DNA of 64,000 nt from Paenibacillus xylanexedens (GCF_007676705.1 NZ_VEBF01000005.1:1-64000); one strand, 5' to 3'. Numbered from the stretch's first letter, positions 52,766-61,767 are shown. Translations and numbers: made by a program. The notes: a model not told the origin generated them from the letters alone.

Positions 52766-53701
52766 TTATTCTTCTTCATAAACAACGACGGTTTTACTTT
52801 CTTCTTCCCATTGCACGGTTGCATCCAATGCCTCACTTATGAAACGTACGGGTACATAAGTACTGCCTTTTGTAATAGTGGCTGGCGCATCCAAAGAGAC
52901 GTTTTTGCCATTAACTGTTGCAGTCTTACTGTCAACCACAAGTTTAATGCTCACCCCATCCTTCGTGACAATGATGGAGCGTTCTTCGGGATTCCATGCC
53001 ACTTCGGCTTTCAAAGACTCAGCTATGGCGCGAAAAGGAACAAACGTGTTGCCCTTTTTGACAAAAGGTTCGGAGTCAGAAGCTTCCCCGTTCACATACA
53101 GCTTCACCCCATTCTTTTTACCCGCCTTTTCATTGAGTTTTCCCATTGTTTTGTACAGGTCCAGGTTTTTAAAATTGGCTTTAATGGCCTCTTCCTGCAA
53201 ATACACCGCGTCAGTCACACTACCGTTTTTTTCGAGCATTTCTGCTGCAGTTTCCAACGCCTTGTCCTTTTCAATGATGGCTTCAAGTTCTTTGATTTGT
53301 TCGTCCGTCAGCTCAGTCGCATATTTTGTAATCAAAATATCGGCTAGTACAGCACCTGCCGGTTTATCTTCCACATGTTGAATAGCATTTAGCAAACCTT
53401 TGTATCCTTTGGAGCCTTTTTTCTTGGATTCGGTTGGTTCGGTTGTATTGTTGGTTGTATTCTCTGTCTCCGATGTTGAGGGATCCTTAACTTTGTCTTC
53501 TTCAGTGCTGACCGTGTCAGCAGACTCGACTTCCTCGGTCTGTTTCTCCTCAATTTGAGTTTCTTTGTCTTTTGGTGCTTTTGACGATACCTCTTTACCT
53601 GATTGTCCGGGTGGAGTGTTTCCCGGTTTGGCTGAGGTTGTGCCTGCGGCGGTGGCAAGCATTAGCGCCAGACTGGTTAGCAAGATGACTGTTTTTTTCA
53701 T
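52766..53701 (-). CDS. Secreted protein with copper amine oxidase-type stalk domain
   Basis: 311 residues: signal peptide (LLTSLALMLATAAGTTSA), a low-complexity Glu/Lys/Thr linker (about 25-100), a helical middle (about 100-195) and a C-terminal pair of stalk-domain repeats (KLYVNGEA, GNTFVPFRAIAESLKAEVAWN; GSTYVPVRFISEALDATVQWEEE). Such domains occur in many Paenibacillus surface proteins, as wall- or polymer-binding modules. No enzymatic domain is seen. The ATG at 53701 has AGGAGG eight bases upstream; the open frame before it is spurious. Confidence 0.88.
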   Translation of the reverse strand: MKKTVILLTSLALMLATAAGTTSAKPGNTPPGQSGKEVSSKAPKDKETQIEEKQTEEVESADTVSTEEDKVKDPSTSETENTTNNTTEPTESKKKGSKGYKGLLNAIQHVEDKPAGAVLADILITKYATELTDEQIKELEAIIEKDKALETAAEMLEKNGSVTDAVYLQEEAIKANFKNLDLYKTMGKLNEKAGKKNGVKLYVNGEASDSEPFVKKGNTFVPFRAIAESLKAEVAWNPEERSIIVTKDGVSIKLVVDSKTATVNGKNVSLDAPATITKGSTYVPVRFISEALDATVQWEEESKTVVVYEEE

Positions 53702-53848
53702 TGACGATTCCTCCTGAAGTAAAAAAATATATGCTCCTTCATTATCGGCAGAATAAATACTTTCTGATAGGAATTTTACGAATAATTCGCCTATCTCCTT
53801 TTCTTGAATACAATGTAGTGAAATCAAACCTGAAGGGCGGCATCAAAT

Positions 53849-55219
53849 ATGAATTTTGCTTATCGTGAAGCGATTCTTTTTACTTCAAATGTTGGGGGTG
53901 GTTCGTACGACATTTGGCTTTATCAACCTTTAACAGGTCAGACCATTAAACTAACCCAGGATCTTGGTGAGGCATTTACAATTCCATATTGGTCGCCAGA
54001 TGTCCGGAACATCGCCTTTATCGGCAAGAAAAATATCGTGTATGTATTTAATCTAAACAGCAGGGCATGGGCACAAATTGATCAGATTGACCCTTATACT
54101 TTACTGAGCTGGTCGCCGGATAGTCTATACTTGAGTTATGTAAAAAACGGACGAATTGTGATCTACAATATCTACTCCCATGCCAGCGGTTCAATCGTTC
54201 AACAAGGAGCCACCGATGTCCAGTGGTTTCCTTCAGGAGAGGCTCTCCTGTTTGCAGCTCCGGATGAAGCAGGCAATACCCAACTATATAAAATCAACCG
54301 AGATGGCATGAACAAACATCAATTAACTCAAAATACGGAGGGTCCTCTCCACAATGTCAGAATATCACCTAACGGAGAGTTTGCCCTATATACATCCCCG
54401 GGAGCCAGCATTTCGTTGATCACGACGGTGAACCTGACAACAGGAGCGAGCTACCAACTTAATGGTGGCCCTCAGGCGAAAAACTATTTCCCCGAATGGT
54501 CCCCGGACTCTTCACTCATCGCATACAGTGCCACCGACTTCGTGGATAATCAATATGTTTCTTTAATCCAGACCGACAGCCGAGTTGGAGGGCAACAAAA
54601 AACATGGGCGGTCTCCACCTGCTTCTCTACCCCTTTAAGTTGGTCGCCGGATGGGAACCGAATCGCTTACTTATCAGGATGCAATAATCAAGAACAAGCA
54701 ACCGAAATTTGGATTATTGATATAAGAAACCCTAATAATCCGATCAAAATTGTTGAAGCAAGGTGGATTACAGCTCTTAGATGGTCACCACGAGTGCATG
54801 ATGTTCATCCGAATGGATTATATTTCAATCAGGTATACAAGGTATCTTTCTATTATCCGCGAAGCTGGCACAAAGTTACCGAAGAACGATTCGAAGGAGC
54901 GGACGGATTTTTTCAGATATCCGCGATCTCTTCTGAGGAAGGAATTCACGAGGTATGCAGAGCGGAAGCTTTTCATATGTTGAAACCCTACGGGGCAAAC
55001 CCCCGAATTTTCCCTGCTGTTATTCAAGCACAAGAAGCCTGTTTCATATTTCCTTCGGAAGACCAACCCGTGGAAATGAGAAATCAGGCGGCACTTATTG
55101 TAAAATATCCTGCTCCCGTTGTGATTCAGGGAAATACGTATTCATATTTCATTTTATGGGCTGATCAAAATCACTTGATTTCACTGGGAAAGACACTTAC
55201 TTTTAACTATCAAAGTTAA
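53849..55219 (+). CDS. TolB/PD40-like beta-propeller protein with C-terminal extension
   Basis: 456 residues. About six propeller blades (about 1-315) are visible as repeats ending in WSPDxxxIAF-type motifs (YWSPDVRNIAF, SWSPDSLYLSY, EWSPDSSLIAY, SWSPDGNRIAYLSG, RWSPR). A C-terminal domain (about 325-456; YKVSFYYPRSWHKVTEERFEG) resembles PsbP/DUF-type ligand domains found after such propellers. No signal peptide or membrane helix, so it is cytoplasmic or deposited on spores. Only a modest AAGGGCGG precedes the ATG. It is divergent from the stalk gene, 147 bases away. Function unknown. Confidence 0.85.
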   Translation: MNFAYREAILFTSNVGGGSYDIWLYQPLTGQTIKLTQDLGEAFTIPYWSPDVRNIAFIGKKNIVYVFNLNSRAWAQIDQIDPYTLLSWSPDSLYLSYVKNGRIVIYNIYSHASGSIVQQGATDVQWFPSGEALLFAAPDEAGNTQLYKINRDGMNKHQLTQNTEGPLHNVRISPNGEFALYTSPGASISLITTVNLTTGASYQLNGGPQAKNYFPEWSPDSSLIAYSATDFVDNQYVSLIQTDSRVGGQQKTWAVSTCFSTPLSWSPDGNRIAYLSGCNNQEQATEIWIIDIRNPNNPIKIVEARWITALRWSPRVHDVHPNGLYFNQVYKVSFYYPRSWHKVTEERFEGADGFFQISAISSEEGIHEVCRAEAFHMLKPYGANPRIFPAVIQAQEACFIFPSEDQPVEMRNQAALIVKYPAPVVIQGNTYSYFILWADQNHLISLGKTLTFNYQS

Positions 55220-55495
55220 TACGTTGAATAAGTCTCCATAAATTATTTTTGTTTGGGATATTTGTGTTTGAGAAATAGGTCTTTTGTTTTGAGGACTCAA
55301 TGGAGTTGATTCAGGAGCTGTAACAAAATAAAGATTTGTTTCTACTATCCCCTCCGGTTGATTGCTTCTTTGCCACGTTGCTTCTAATCGAACCCTTATA
55401 TACGGAGGATTACCTTTCCCTGGTTCAATAACGAAATTGTTAAAAAAGGGCGGGACAGTGTACTTTTCAATTCCGTTTTCTGTCTTCTCTCGCAT
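55181..55495 (-). CDS. Doubtful hypothetical protein
   Basis: A 104-codon frame with natural-looking sequence in its first two thirds (NGIEKYTVPPFFNNFVIEPG, RVRLEATWQRSNQPEGIVETN), then a poorer tail that overlaps the end of the propeller gene by 39 bases. The ATG has only GGAG 12 bases before it. The good composition suggests a real or formerly real gene, perhaps of a small structural protein; I do not recognise it. It starts head-to-head with the fragment at 55558. Confidence 0.35.
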   Translation of the reverse strand: MREKTENGIEKYTVPPFFNNFVIEPGKGNPPYIRVRLEATWQRSNQPEGIVETNLYFVTAPESTPLSPQNKRPISQTQISQTKIIYGDLFNVLTLIVKSKCLSQ

Positions 55496-55557
55496 CCACA
55501 GGGATTACTCCGCTCAACATCCCACTTCCATCAAACACACCTACCCTGCTTGGGATC

Positions 55558-55908
55558 GTGGGACTCAACATTGTTAATCCAGGACCGCTCATCCGTACTC
55601 AGTTTAATGGGACCTATCGATTCTCAGTGGCCAGTTTATCTTCGTTGCCCTCTACTATTCGACTGGAAATCTTCAGGGGGGCCACTAATACAGGCCAACC
55701 TATTTATGTCGTTTCCCAGCCTTTATTCACTTCCACCAACACTATAATCGCAAGTTTCGAAGGTTCTGATTACAATGTGCCTCCCCCTGGAAATGGTCAA
55801 CTTATTTATTCTGCGTACGCTACATTCACCTATAATCCAAGCTTCAGTGTTAACAACGTTCGCCTGGGACCCGAAAGTTTCAATGCTACAGTGTGTTCCG
55901 ATGATTAA
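55558..55908 (+). pseudogene. Probable 5'-truncated gene for a small beta-rich structural protein
   Basis: The plus frame is open from about 55444 and reads GITPLNIPLPSNTPTLLGIV, then LNIVNPGPLIRTQFNGTYRF and a serine-rich beta-like sequence to a TAA at 55908. The repeated hydrophobic-polar pattern resembles C-terminal domains of coat or exosporium proteins in this group. No start codon with a ribosome site is found; the GTG at 55558 falls in the middle of the good sequence. A rearrangement near 55490 that removed the N-terminal part is the simplest view. Confidence 0.4.
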
Positions 55909-56221
55909 TAGCTATGAGTTAATTGAGGATCAACTTTTCTCTTTTGCTTGATTTAGGCCAACTGTAATCTTCTTCTGCCCGAACAATCTTGATTCTCCTG
56001 TTTGGCTTGTCAATTGATGTGACGGTACAAGTTCTTGTCCTTGGATCGGTACACGAACTTGTACCGATAAAACAAAAAAGCCGCTAAAATAGCGACTCCA
56101 ACGGGAACATGTTCTTGTTCCCGACATTTTTTTCATCACTAGCCATAATAAATAACGTTGATGTAAGCCTGGATGGGCCATTTGCCTGAATAAAACAAGA
56201 GGGTATCTCCCTGATTCTAAC
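55909..56221. repeat. Dispersed repeat copy B and csoR terminator
   Basis: Bases 56023-56124 form a repeat with about 100 bp close match to 63715-63819: CGGTACAAGTTCTTGTCC, then CGGTACACGAACTTGTACCG, then AAAAAAGCCGCTAAAATAGCGAC, then GGGAACATGTTCTTGTTCCC. The hairpin GCCGCTA/TAGCGAC (56080-56096) followed by TTTTTTGTTTT on the minus strand is a good terminator for csoR. No gene is seen in the rest of this stretch. Confidence 0.75.
56080..56096 (-). terminator. Terminator of the copper operon within repeat B
   Basis: On the minus strand GTCGCTA-TTT-TAGCGGC, a 7-bp stem including one G-U pair, is followed by TTTTTTGTTTTAT. It lies 126 bases after the csoR stop. Confidence 0.65.
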
Positions 56222-56551
56222 TTATTTAATTAACTTATTTACAGTGATCATCAGTTCATCCAAAACTTTGTGATCGCCTTCTGAAATGCGTTCAATGACA
56301 CAGCTTTTCATATGATGTTCCAAAAGCTGCTTTCCTACTCCATTCAACGCGGATTGAATGGAGGCAATTTGGTGCAACACGTCATCACAATACGTATCCT
56401 TCTCAATCATTCCTTTTACTCCACGCACTTGCCCTTCAATCCGATTCAACCGGCTAATTAATTTTCGCTTCGTACTCTCCGAATGATGGCTTTTCCGCTC
56501 GTTTGAAGATGTATGGTCACATGAGGCGGCCTCAAGTATCGTATCATCCAA
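56222..56551 (-). CDS. csoR: Copper-sensing repressor CsoR
   Basis: Small all-helical Cu(I)-responsive repressor, 109 residues. The ligand set Cys-His-Cys is seen as C55 in DTYCDDVLHQI and H80/C84 in EHHMKSC (HxxxC), and the basic DNA-contact helix RKLISRLNRIEGQVRGVKGMI is present. Binding of Cu(I) releases it from its operators. I place the start at the TTG at 56551, nine bases after AAGGAG; the TTG at 56560 abuts that site. It is the last gene of the copper gene run and also has a CsoR-type operator of its own at 56577-56599. Confidence 0.93.
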   Translation of the reverse strand: MDDTILEAASCDHTSSNERKSHHSESTKRKLISRLNRIEGQVRGVKGMIEKDTYCDDVLHQIASIQSALNGVGKQLLEHHMKSCVIERISEGDHKVLDELMITVNKLIK

Positions 56552-56576
56552 GTAGATCAACTCCTTTATTACACAT

Positions 56577-56599
56577 TACCATCCCCCCCTACCCTATGT
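56577..56599. promoter_or_regulatory. CsoR-type operator before csoR
   Basis: TACCATCCCCCCCTACCCTATGTA, 26 bases before the csoR start, matches the two operators before copZ (core CCCCCCTACCCTAT). It suggests autoregulated, separate transcription of csoR inside the 77-base gap after the ferredoxin gene. Confidence 0.65.
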
Positions 56600-56628
56600 A
56601 AAGGGAGCAAGAAGTATCATGGTACGTG

Positions 56629-56862
56629 CTAAGAGAACGGCTTGTCATCAACCAAGATCGAATCGGTTGGGCAACCATCTACTGCATCTTGTAAGTCTTC
56701 CAGCCAACCCGGACCTATTAGTGACATACCGCGGTTGTCGTCTCCTTCAAAAATCACATGTGCCAAACCCTCATCATCATAACCAAAAATCTCAGGCGCT
56801 ACTGCTCCACATGCACCACAAGCGATGCAAGTATCTTTATCTACACAAGTATATTTAGACAT
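56629..56862 (-). CDS. 4Fe-4S ferredoxin
   Basis: 77-residue ferredoxin of the Bacillus Fer type with a single cluster: three Cys in DTCIACGACG near residues 12-18 and the fourth in DGCPTDSI near 63. It can donate electrons to reductases; the neighbouring nitrite/sulfite reductase-like protein is an obvious partner, though this is inference. A very strong GGAGGGGAGGG site precedes the ATG. It is an unusual member of a copper operon. Confidence 0.93.
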   Translation of the reverse strand: MSKYTCVDKDTCIACGACGAVAPEIFGYDDEGLAHVIFEGDDNRGMSLIGPGWLEDLQDAVDGCPTDSILVDDKPFS

Positions 56863-56954
56863 ATTATACCCTCCCCTCCTACTACGATATATCAGTCAAC
56901 GGTCTATTTCTATTAAGAATAACCCCGGTCGAATGTTGACCGGGGTCATAAGAG

Positions 56955-57194
56955 TTACTTCACTAACTCACTGATTTCAGTGAGATTTTCGGCAAAGCCT
57001 ACAAAGACCTTATCTCCAATGACAATGGTTGGAACAACCTGCTTGCCAGTCAACTTCCAGACTTCCTCAGCGTACTTGACATCTTCTTCACAATTGTAAT
57101 CCGTATAGGGAAGCTCACGCTCTTTAAAGTAACGTTTAGCATAATTGCAATCGCTACAGGTTGGGATTGAATAAATCTGAATGGATTCCGTCAT
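56955..57194 (-). CDS. Glutaredoxin-like protein
   Basis: About 79 residues with a thioredoxin fold and the active-site CSDC (IYSIPTCSDCNYAKRYF), the cis-Pro in VVPTIVIGDKVFVGF, and the usual size of NrdH/YtnI-like glutaredoxins. It could restore oxidised thiols or move copper between Cys sites in copper stress. The ATG at 57194 or the TTG two codons earlier may be the start; both share the GGGAG site. It lies between copZ and the ferredoxin gene. Confidence 0.88.
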   Translation of the reverse strand: MTESIQIYSIPTCSDCNYAKRYFKERELPYTDYNCEEDVKYAEEVWKLTGKQVVPTIVIGDKVFVGFAENLTEISELVK

Positions 57195-57227
57195 GCCCAA
57201 TTACTCTCCCTTGTATTTCAATATATA

Positions 57228-57431
57228 TTACGCTCCGACGTTATATCCTTTTCTACGGATCGCTTCTTCAATTTCAGCGATTTGAACTTTAGATTCGTCA
57301 AATCGAACTTCTACTGTTCCCTGTTCAAAATTAACGTGACCTTCAGCGCCAAGAGCGCTAATTGCACCTTCAATTTTAGATACACAAGAACGGCAAGACA
57401 TACCTTGAATTTTTACAGTTGCTTCTTTCAA
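57228..57431 (-). CDS. copZ: Copper chaperone CopZ-like, second copy
   Basis: About 67 residues with a ferredoxin-like HMA fold and the metal motif GMSCRSC. It carries Cu(I) to CopA or to the sensor. The second copper chaperone of the operon is only moderately similar to the first (61459-61659). I favour the TTG at 57431, eight bases after GGGGG, over the GTG at 57440, which abuts the ribosome site and overlaps the preceding stop. Confidence 0.9.
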   Translation of the reverse strand: MKEATVKIQGMSCRSCVSKIEGAISALGAEGHVNFEQGTVEVRFDESKVQIAEIEEAIRRKGYNVGA

Positions 57432-57436
57432 TATTT

Positions 57437-58066
57437 TCACCCCCTTTCAAGCGTCATAGCCTTCAAGTTCTCCAGTGTCATTCGATTTATGAATTTGCTG
57501 AACTTTTCTTTGGCTTTCGCATGCACCTTATAATAATCAATAATTGCGGTAACGAAGGGAACAAGCTGATCCTCCGTTAGTCCGGAACTTAGCAGCATGG
57601 CGAAGGAGGTTTTAAGCCCCTTCGACTCGCCACCAACATAAACATCGAACTTATCGCGCATCTTTACGACCCCAATATCCTTAATCAACGGTTCACTAGT
57701 CCCTAAGGCGCATCCTGCATATCCAATCTTGAGTGGTGCAGGCGTATCGATACCGGAAATGGCTTGATTTAAATTTTTGGCTGTTTCCATGCCTGCTTCT
57801 TCTGCACCTCTACAAAAATTACAAGCGATCAGACTTTTGGTTACAAATCCTGCAGGGTTTATTTCAAGACCGTGATCTTCAAGTTTATTTTTGATCTGAT
57901 CTCGTTGTTCAATCGATACTTCTGCGTAGAGTTGCTTAAAGGGTGTCATTTCCACTTTTGAATCTGGACCAATAATCTCGCCAATTTTAACTAGTTGCTC
58001 CGGAGTGAATAAGCTTCCACCAAGTTGGATTGCTGGACTAATCGCTATTTTAATTTTATCTCCCAT
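57437..58066 (-). CDS. Nitrite/sulfite reductase-like half-domain protein in the copper operon
   Basis: About 209 residues that resemble one half of a siroheme nitrite/sulfite reductase: a ferredoxin-like half-domain (about 1-65; PEQLVKIGEIIG, YAEVSIEQRDQIKNKLEDHG) followed by the 4Fe-4S/siroheme region with CNFCRGAEE near 80 and GYAGCALGTSEP near 120. The Cys spacing (CxxC, then a single Cys) departs from the classical Cx5C...Cx3C, so the cluster is altered or lost. Copper damages Fe-S clusters, so a repair or alternative reductase role could explain its place; this is inference. Start at the ATG 7 bases after GAGAGG. Confidence 0.75.
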   Translation of the reverse strand: MGDKIKIAISPAIQLGGSLFTPEQLVKIGEIIGPDSKVEMTPFKQLYAEVSIEQRDQIKNKLEDHGLEINPAGFVTKSLIACNFCRGAEEAGMETAKNLNQAISGIDTPAPLKIGYAGCALGTSEPLIKDIGVVKMRDKFDVYVGGESKGLKTSFAMLLSSGLTEDQLVPFVTAIIDYYKVHAKAKEKFSKFINRMTLENLKAMTLERG

Positions 58067-58082
58067 GCTCATACCTCTCTAC

Positions 58083-58961
58083 TCACTTTACATCTACGAC
58101 GAAAGGTACTGTAAAGACTTCCCCATCATGTTGGAATTGGCCCCAGATTTTATAGATTCCGCTATGCGGGAAGGAGGTCATAAATTCCGCTTTTGGACCT
58201 GTTGCCTTTTCCTCTGTTGGATGAACATGCAGATATTGCTCTGCATCCTCAGAAAGGATAACAACATGACCTACAGCACCGAGGTATTGTTCCAGGTTAT
58301 TGATCCCTTCGTTTGTTTTCGCATCCATGATATTAAAAGTCAGATTTACGTCTTCGTTGGCCTTTTTGGTACTCAATGAAAGTTCGATTTTTTTACCATC
58401 CACTTCTTTTACAAGGTTGGAATCCGCTTGAACTGGCTCTTGGGCTTTTTCTGGACCCCCAACGTTCACCCATTCACTGGGTGTAGTACTCGCTCCACCT
58501 TTTGGAACAAAGTCGGCAAGGATTTTGTATTCTCCACCAGCTGGAAATGAAGTTTCAATCGCAAACTTTCCATCGCCTTTATAATCTGGATGAATGTGAT
58601 TAAAGTAAGAAAGATCTTTACTCACCACGATAAGGTGCATTAGTTTTTCGTGACCCATTTCAAATTCATTAACCGGATTTCCATCGGCGTCCGTGATTTG
58701 GATTGTCAGATGCGAATTTTCATTGGCCTTCACATCTGATGCAAAGGAGAACGAGGCTTTAAGGGTACTTGCTGTTGAATCAGCATGAGGCCCTGTATGA
58801 TCATGACTCGCACCTTCAGTTTCAGAATTCATCTCAGTATGATTCATACCACCATGTCCATCTGTATGTGCACTTTCTTTAGGGGTTCCGCAAGCAGACA
58901 ACACACCGAAAGCTAAAACACCGGTTAACATTAGCATGATTTTTTTACTCCTCATCATCAT
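58083..58961 (-). CDS. YtkA-domain lipoprotein of the copper operon
   Basis: 292 residues with lipobox VLSACGTP (acceptor Cys near 24), a His/Met-rich stretch (HTDGHGGMNHTEMNSETEGASHD in part) and two YtkA-like beta-sandwich domains (about 75-170 and 190-290), each with a HxHP-type motif (HIHPDYKG and HVHPTEE). The His/Met-rich segment and HxH pairs suit extracellular Cu binding, for example as a periplasm-like buffer or donor to CopA or CtaG-like partners. The ATG at 58961 has AGGAG eight bases before. The open frame runs into copA but that part is spurious. Confidence 0.88.
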   Translation of the reverse strand: MMMRSKKIMLMLTGVLAFGVLSACGTPKESAHTDGHGGMNHTEMNSETEGASHDHTGPHADSTASTLKASFSFASDVKANENSHLTIQITDADGNPVNEFEMGHEKLMHLIVVSKDLSYFNHIHPDYKGDGKFAIETSFPAGGEYKILADFVPKGGASTTPSEWVNVGGPEKAQEPVQADSNLVKEVDGKKIELSLSTKKANEDVNLTFNIMDAKTNEGINNLEQYLGAVGHVVILSEDAEQYLHVHPTEEKATGPKAEFMTSFPHSGIYKIWGQFQHDGEVFTVPFVVDVK

Positions 58962-58990
58962 TATGTTCGCTCCTATTCTAGTAACCTTGA

Positions 58991-61429
58991 TTAGTGACGT
59001 ACTTTTACGCGTTGTAATCGAAGGGCGTTGAGAACGACGGATACCGAACTCAAGGCCATCGCTGCGCCTGCAACCCATGGTGCTAACAGACCGATAGCTG
59101 CAATAGGAATGCCTAAGGTGTTGTAACCAAGCGCCCAGAACAAGTTTTGCTTAATGTTGTTCATGGTCTTACGACTCATATAGATTGCATCAGGAATACT
59201 GGATAGATCGCCGCGCATGAGTGTTACATCAGCCGCTTCCATCGCCACATCTGTCCCCGTACCAATCGCCATACCAATATCTGCAGTTGCCAAAGCCGGT
59301 GCATCGTTGATACCATCGCCAACCATGGCCACTTTTTTGCCTTGAGATTGTAGTTTTTTCACTTCTTCCGCTTTTCCTTCAGGCAAGACCTCTGCACGTA
59401 CATGGTCAATACCTACTTGAGCAGCGATGGCTTTCGCCGTACGTTCATTGTCTCCTGTAATCATAATGACCTGAATGCCCATTTCTTTCAGACGGCTCAC
59501 TGCAGCTTTCGAAGTTTCTTTAATCGTGTCTGCTACAGCGACCATACCTGCATACTGGCCATCAATGGCAACCAACATCGCAGTTTTGCCCGCTTCTTCC
59601 AAACGTGACATCGAATGATAAGCTGCTTTTGCATCGATGTTAACCTTTTCCATCAGTCGACGTGTACCCACGAGCAGTTGTTTACCTTCAACCGTTGCTT
59701 GGATTCCGAAGCCCGGAATTGCTTCAAAGGATTGAGTTCCTGGTAGTTCGATATTTCGTTCTTGGATGCCAACAACGATGGCTTCCGCAAGTGGATGCTC
59801 AGAATTTTTCTCGGCAGCACCAACAAGTTTCAGGAATTCATTTTCATTGCCAAGAGCGACGACGTCAGTCAATTCAGGTTTACCTTTTGTAACAGTACCG
59901 GTTTTATCCAGAATGATCGCATCAATTTTATGCGTCTGCTCCAGATGTTCCCCGCCTTTGAACAACACTCCTAGCTCAGCCGAACGACCAGACCCCGCCA
60001 TAATGGAAGTTGGTGTTGCAAGTCCAAGTGCACAAGGACAAGCGATAACAAGAATCGCAATTGCTTTTTCCAACGAACCTGCAAAATCGCCTGGTGTAAC
60101 CCAGAAGTACCAAACCAAGAAAGCAACTATTGCAATACCTACAACGATCGGGACGAATATACCCGAGATCACATCGGCTACCCGTTGAATTGGTGCCTTT
60201 GATCCTTGAGCTTCTTCAACAACCTTAATAATTTGTGCAAGAGCAGTTTCTTTACCTACTTTGGTTGCTTTGATCCGAAGAATACCGTTTTTATTAATTG
60301 TAGCTCCAATCACAGCATCTCCGGCTTTTTTCTCTACTGGAAGGCTTTCACCCGTAAGCATGGATTCATCTACAGATGAGATCCCTTCCAGCACCTCTCC
60401 GTCTACAGGGACTTTATCTCCTGGACGAATAAGGACAACATCTCCTACAATGACTTCATCCACTGGAATGGTAAGCTCTTTGCCATCCCGAACCACTAAT
60501 GCTGTCTTTGCCTGCAGACTCATCAGTGATTTAATAGCCTCTGATGTTCGACCTTTCGCAAGTGATTCAAACAGTTTACCCATAAGAACCAGGGTAATTA
60601 GGACCGCACTCGTTTCATAATACAGGGATGGACCGTGATGCATACCGTTAGCTATACTTGACCATTGAATGGTCAAATATAAGCTATAGAAGTAGGCTGC
60701 AGAGGTACCAAGTGATACCAACACATCCATGTTGGCACTCCCGTTCCGGAGAGCCTTATACGCACCCACATAGAACTGTCTACCAATATAAAATTGTACT
60801 GGGGTAGCCAGGATTAGTTGGAACCACGGATTCATAAATAAATCCGGTACATAGATCCATGAAGTGAACGAGAAATGACCTACCATAGTCCACAACAGCG
60901 GCAAGGAAAGAATCGCCGAAATCAGTAATTTCCGTTTTTGATTACTCAGTTCTTTAGCACGATGGTCACTTGCACCATTACTGGTACCGTCTTGCTTGAC
61001 GATCGCCGTATAACCGAGTTTTTTCACCTTGTTTTTCATGTCTTCGATGGAAACTTCCCCAGGGGAAAATTCAACTCGGGCAGTTTCCATAGCGAAGTTT
61101 ACTGAAGCGTTAGTCACGCCGGGCAGCTTGTTTAGGCCTTTTTCAATTTTGTTCGCACATGCTGCACAGGTCATGCCTTCAAGATTGAATTGCGCAACCT
61201 CTGAAACGGAACCATATCCAAGTTTTTTGATTTTTTCCTCAAGTTCTTTCATTTCAACTTTCGTGGGATCATACGTTACACTTGCTTTTTCTAAAGCGAA
61301 GTTAACATTCGCTGATGTGACCCCGTCCATTTTGCCGAGGCCTTTTTCGATTTTGTTTGCACAAGCTGCACAGGTCATACCTGTAATTTGTATACTCGAC
61401 TGTTTTGTCTGAGCCGCTGTTGTTGCCAC
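58991..61429 (-). CDS. copA: Cu(I)-exporting P1B-type ATPase CopA
   Basis: 812 residues with two N-terminal HMA domains (GMTCAACANKIEKGL at about 17-31 and 86-100), eight membrane helices, the Cu-specific CPC in IACPCALGLATPTS, the phosphorylation motif DKTGTVTKG, the nucleotide-domain SEHPLAEAI and the hinge GDGINDAPAL. It pumps Cu(I) out of the cytoplasm. GTG start after GGGGAG. It is the second gene of the operon after copZ. Confidence 0.97.
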   Translation of the reverse strand: MATTAAQTKQSSIQITGMTCAACANKIEKGLGKMDGVTSANVNFALEKASVTYDPTKVEMKELEEKIKKLGYGSVSEVAQFNLEGMTCAACANKIEKGLNKLPGVTNASVNFAMETARVEFSPGEVSIEDMKNKVKKLGYTAIVKQDGTSNGASDHRAKELSNQKRKLLISAILSLPLLWTMVGHFSFTSWIYVPDLFMNPWFQLILATPVQFYIGRQFYVGAYKALRNGSANMDVLVSLGTSAAYFYSLYLTIQWSSIANGMHHGPSLYYETSAVLITLVLMGKLFESLAKGRTSEAIKSLMSLQAKTALVVRDGKELTIPVDEVIVGDVVLIRPGDKVPVDGEVLEGISSVDESMLTGESLPVEKKAGDAVIGATINKNGILRIKATKVGKETALAQIIKVVEEAQGSKAPIQRVADVISGIFVPIVVGIAIVAFLVWYFWVTPGDFAGSLEKAIAILVIACPCALGLATPTSIMAGSGRSAELGVLFKGGEHLEQTHKIDAIILDKTGTVTKGKPELTDVVALGNENEFLKLVGAAEKNSEHPLAEAIVVGIQERNIELPGTQSFEAIPGFGIQATVEGKQLLVGTRRLMEKVNIDAKAAYHSMSRLEEAGKTAMLVAIDGQYAGMVAVADTIKETSKAAVSRLKEMGIQVIMITGDNERTAKAIAAQVGIDHVRAEVLPEGKAEEVKKLQSQGKKVAMVGDGINDAPALATADIGMAIGTGTDVAMEAADVTLMRGDLSSIPDAIYMSRKTMNNIKQNLFWALGYNTLGIPIAAIGLLAPWVAGAAMALSSVSVVLNALRLQRVKVRH

Positions 61430-61458
61430 AATAACTCACTCCCCTCATCGTCCATTAC

Positions 61459-61659
61459 TTACGCTACTTCGTAGCCTTGTTCTTCAATAACTTCTTTTAT
61501 TTGCTCCAAGGAGACTTGATTTTCATCATACGTCGCTTCAACCGAATCATCACTGAGATTCACCTTGCCACTCACTCCGATTTCTTTCAGAGCACCTTCG
61601 ATGGAGTTTACACAATGTTGGCAGCTCATACCTTGTACGTTCAATACAATGTTTTTCAT
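61459..61659 (-). CDS. copZ: Copper chaperone CopZ
   Basis: 66-residue HMA protein with the metal motif GMSCQHC and a typical C-terminal IEEQGYEV. It binds Cu(I) and delivers it to CopA's N-terminal domains, and to CsoR. First gene of the copper operon, 29 bases before copA, and behind two CsoR-type operators. AAGGGA precedes the ATG. Confidence 0.95.
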   Translation of the reverse strand: MKNIVLNVQGMSCQHCVNSIEGALKEIGVSGKVNLSDDSVEATYDENQVSLEQIKEVIEEQGYEVA

Positions 61660-61767
61660 CTTATTTCGTCCCTTCTTGTGGGTGATTTTTTGGTTTAGTT
61701 TGACCTAAACGATGGGCTAAACTCTCGAGGCCAGTTTTTCAGGTCTCATCGAGCTCTTGTTCAATAC

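Noticed and set aside
52679..53347. 222-codon plus-strand frame opposite the stalk-domain gene
   Set aside because: Phe/His-rich shadow of the stalk repeats, without a ribosome site.
58083..59078. Longer start for the copper lipoprotein
   Set aside because: The added codons lie antisense-free but inside the copA end and would destroy the signal peptide; the ATG at 58961 has AGGAG and starts the lipoprotein signal.
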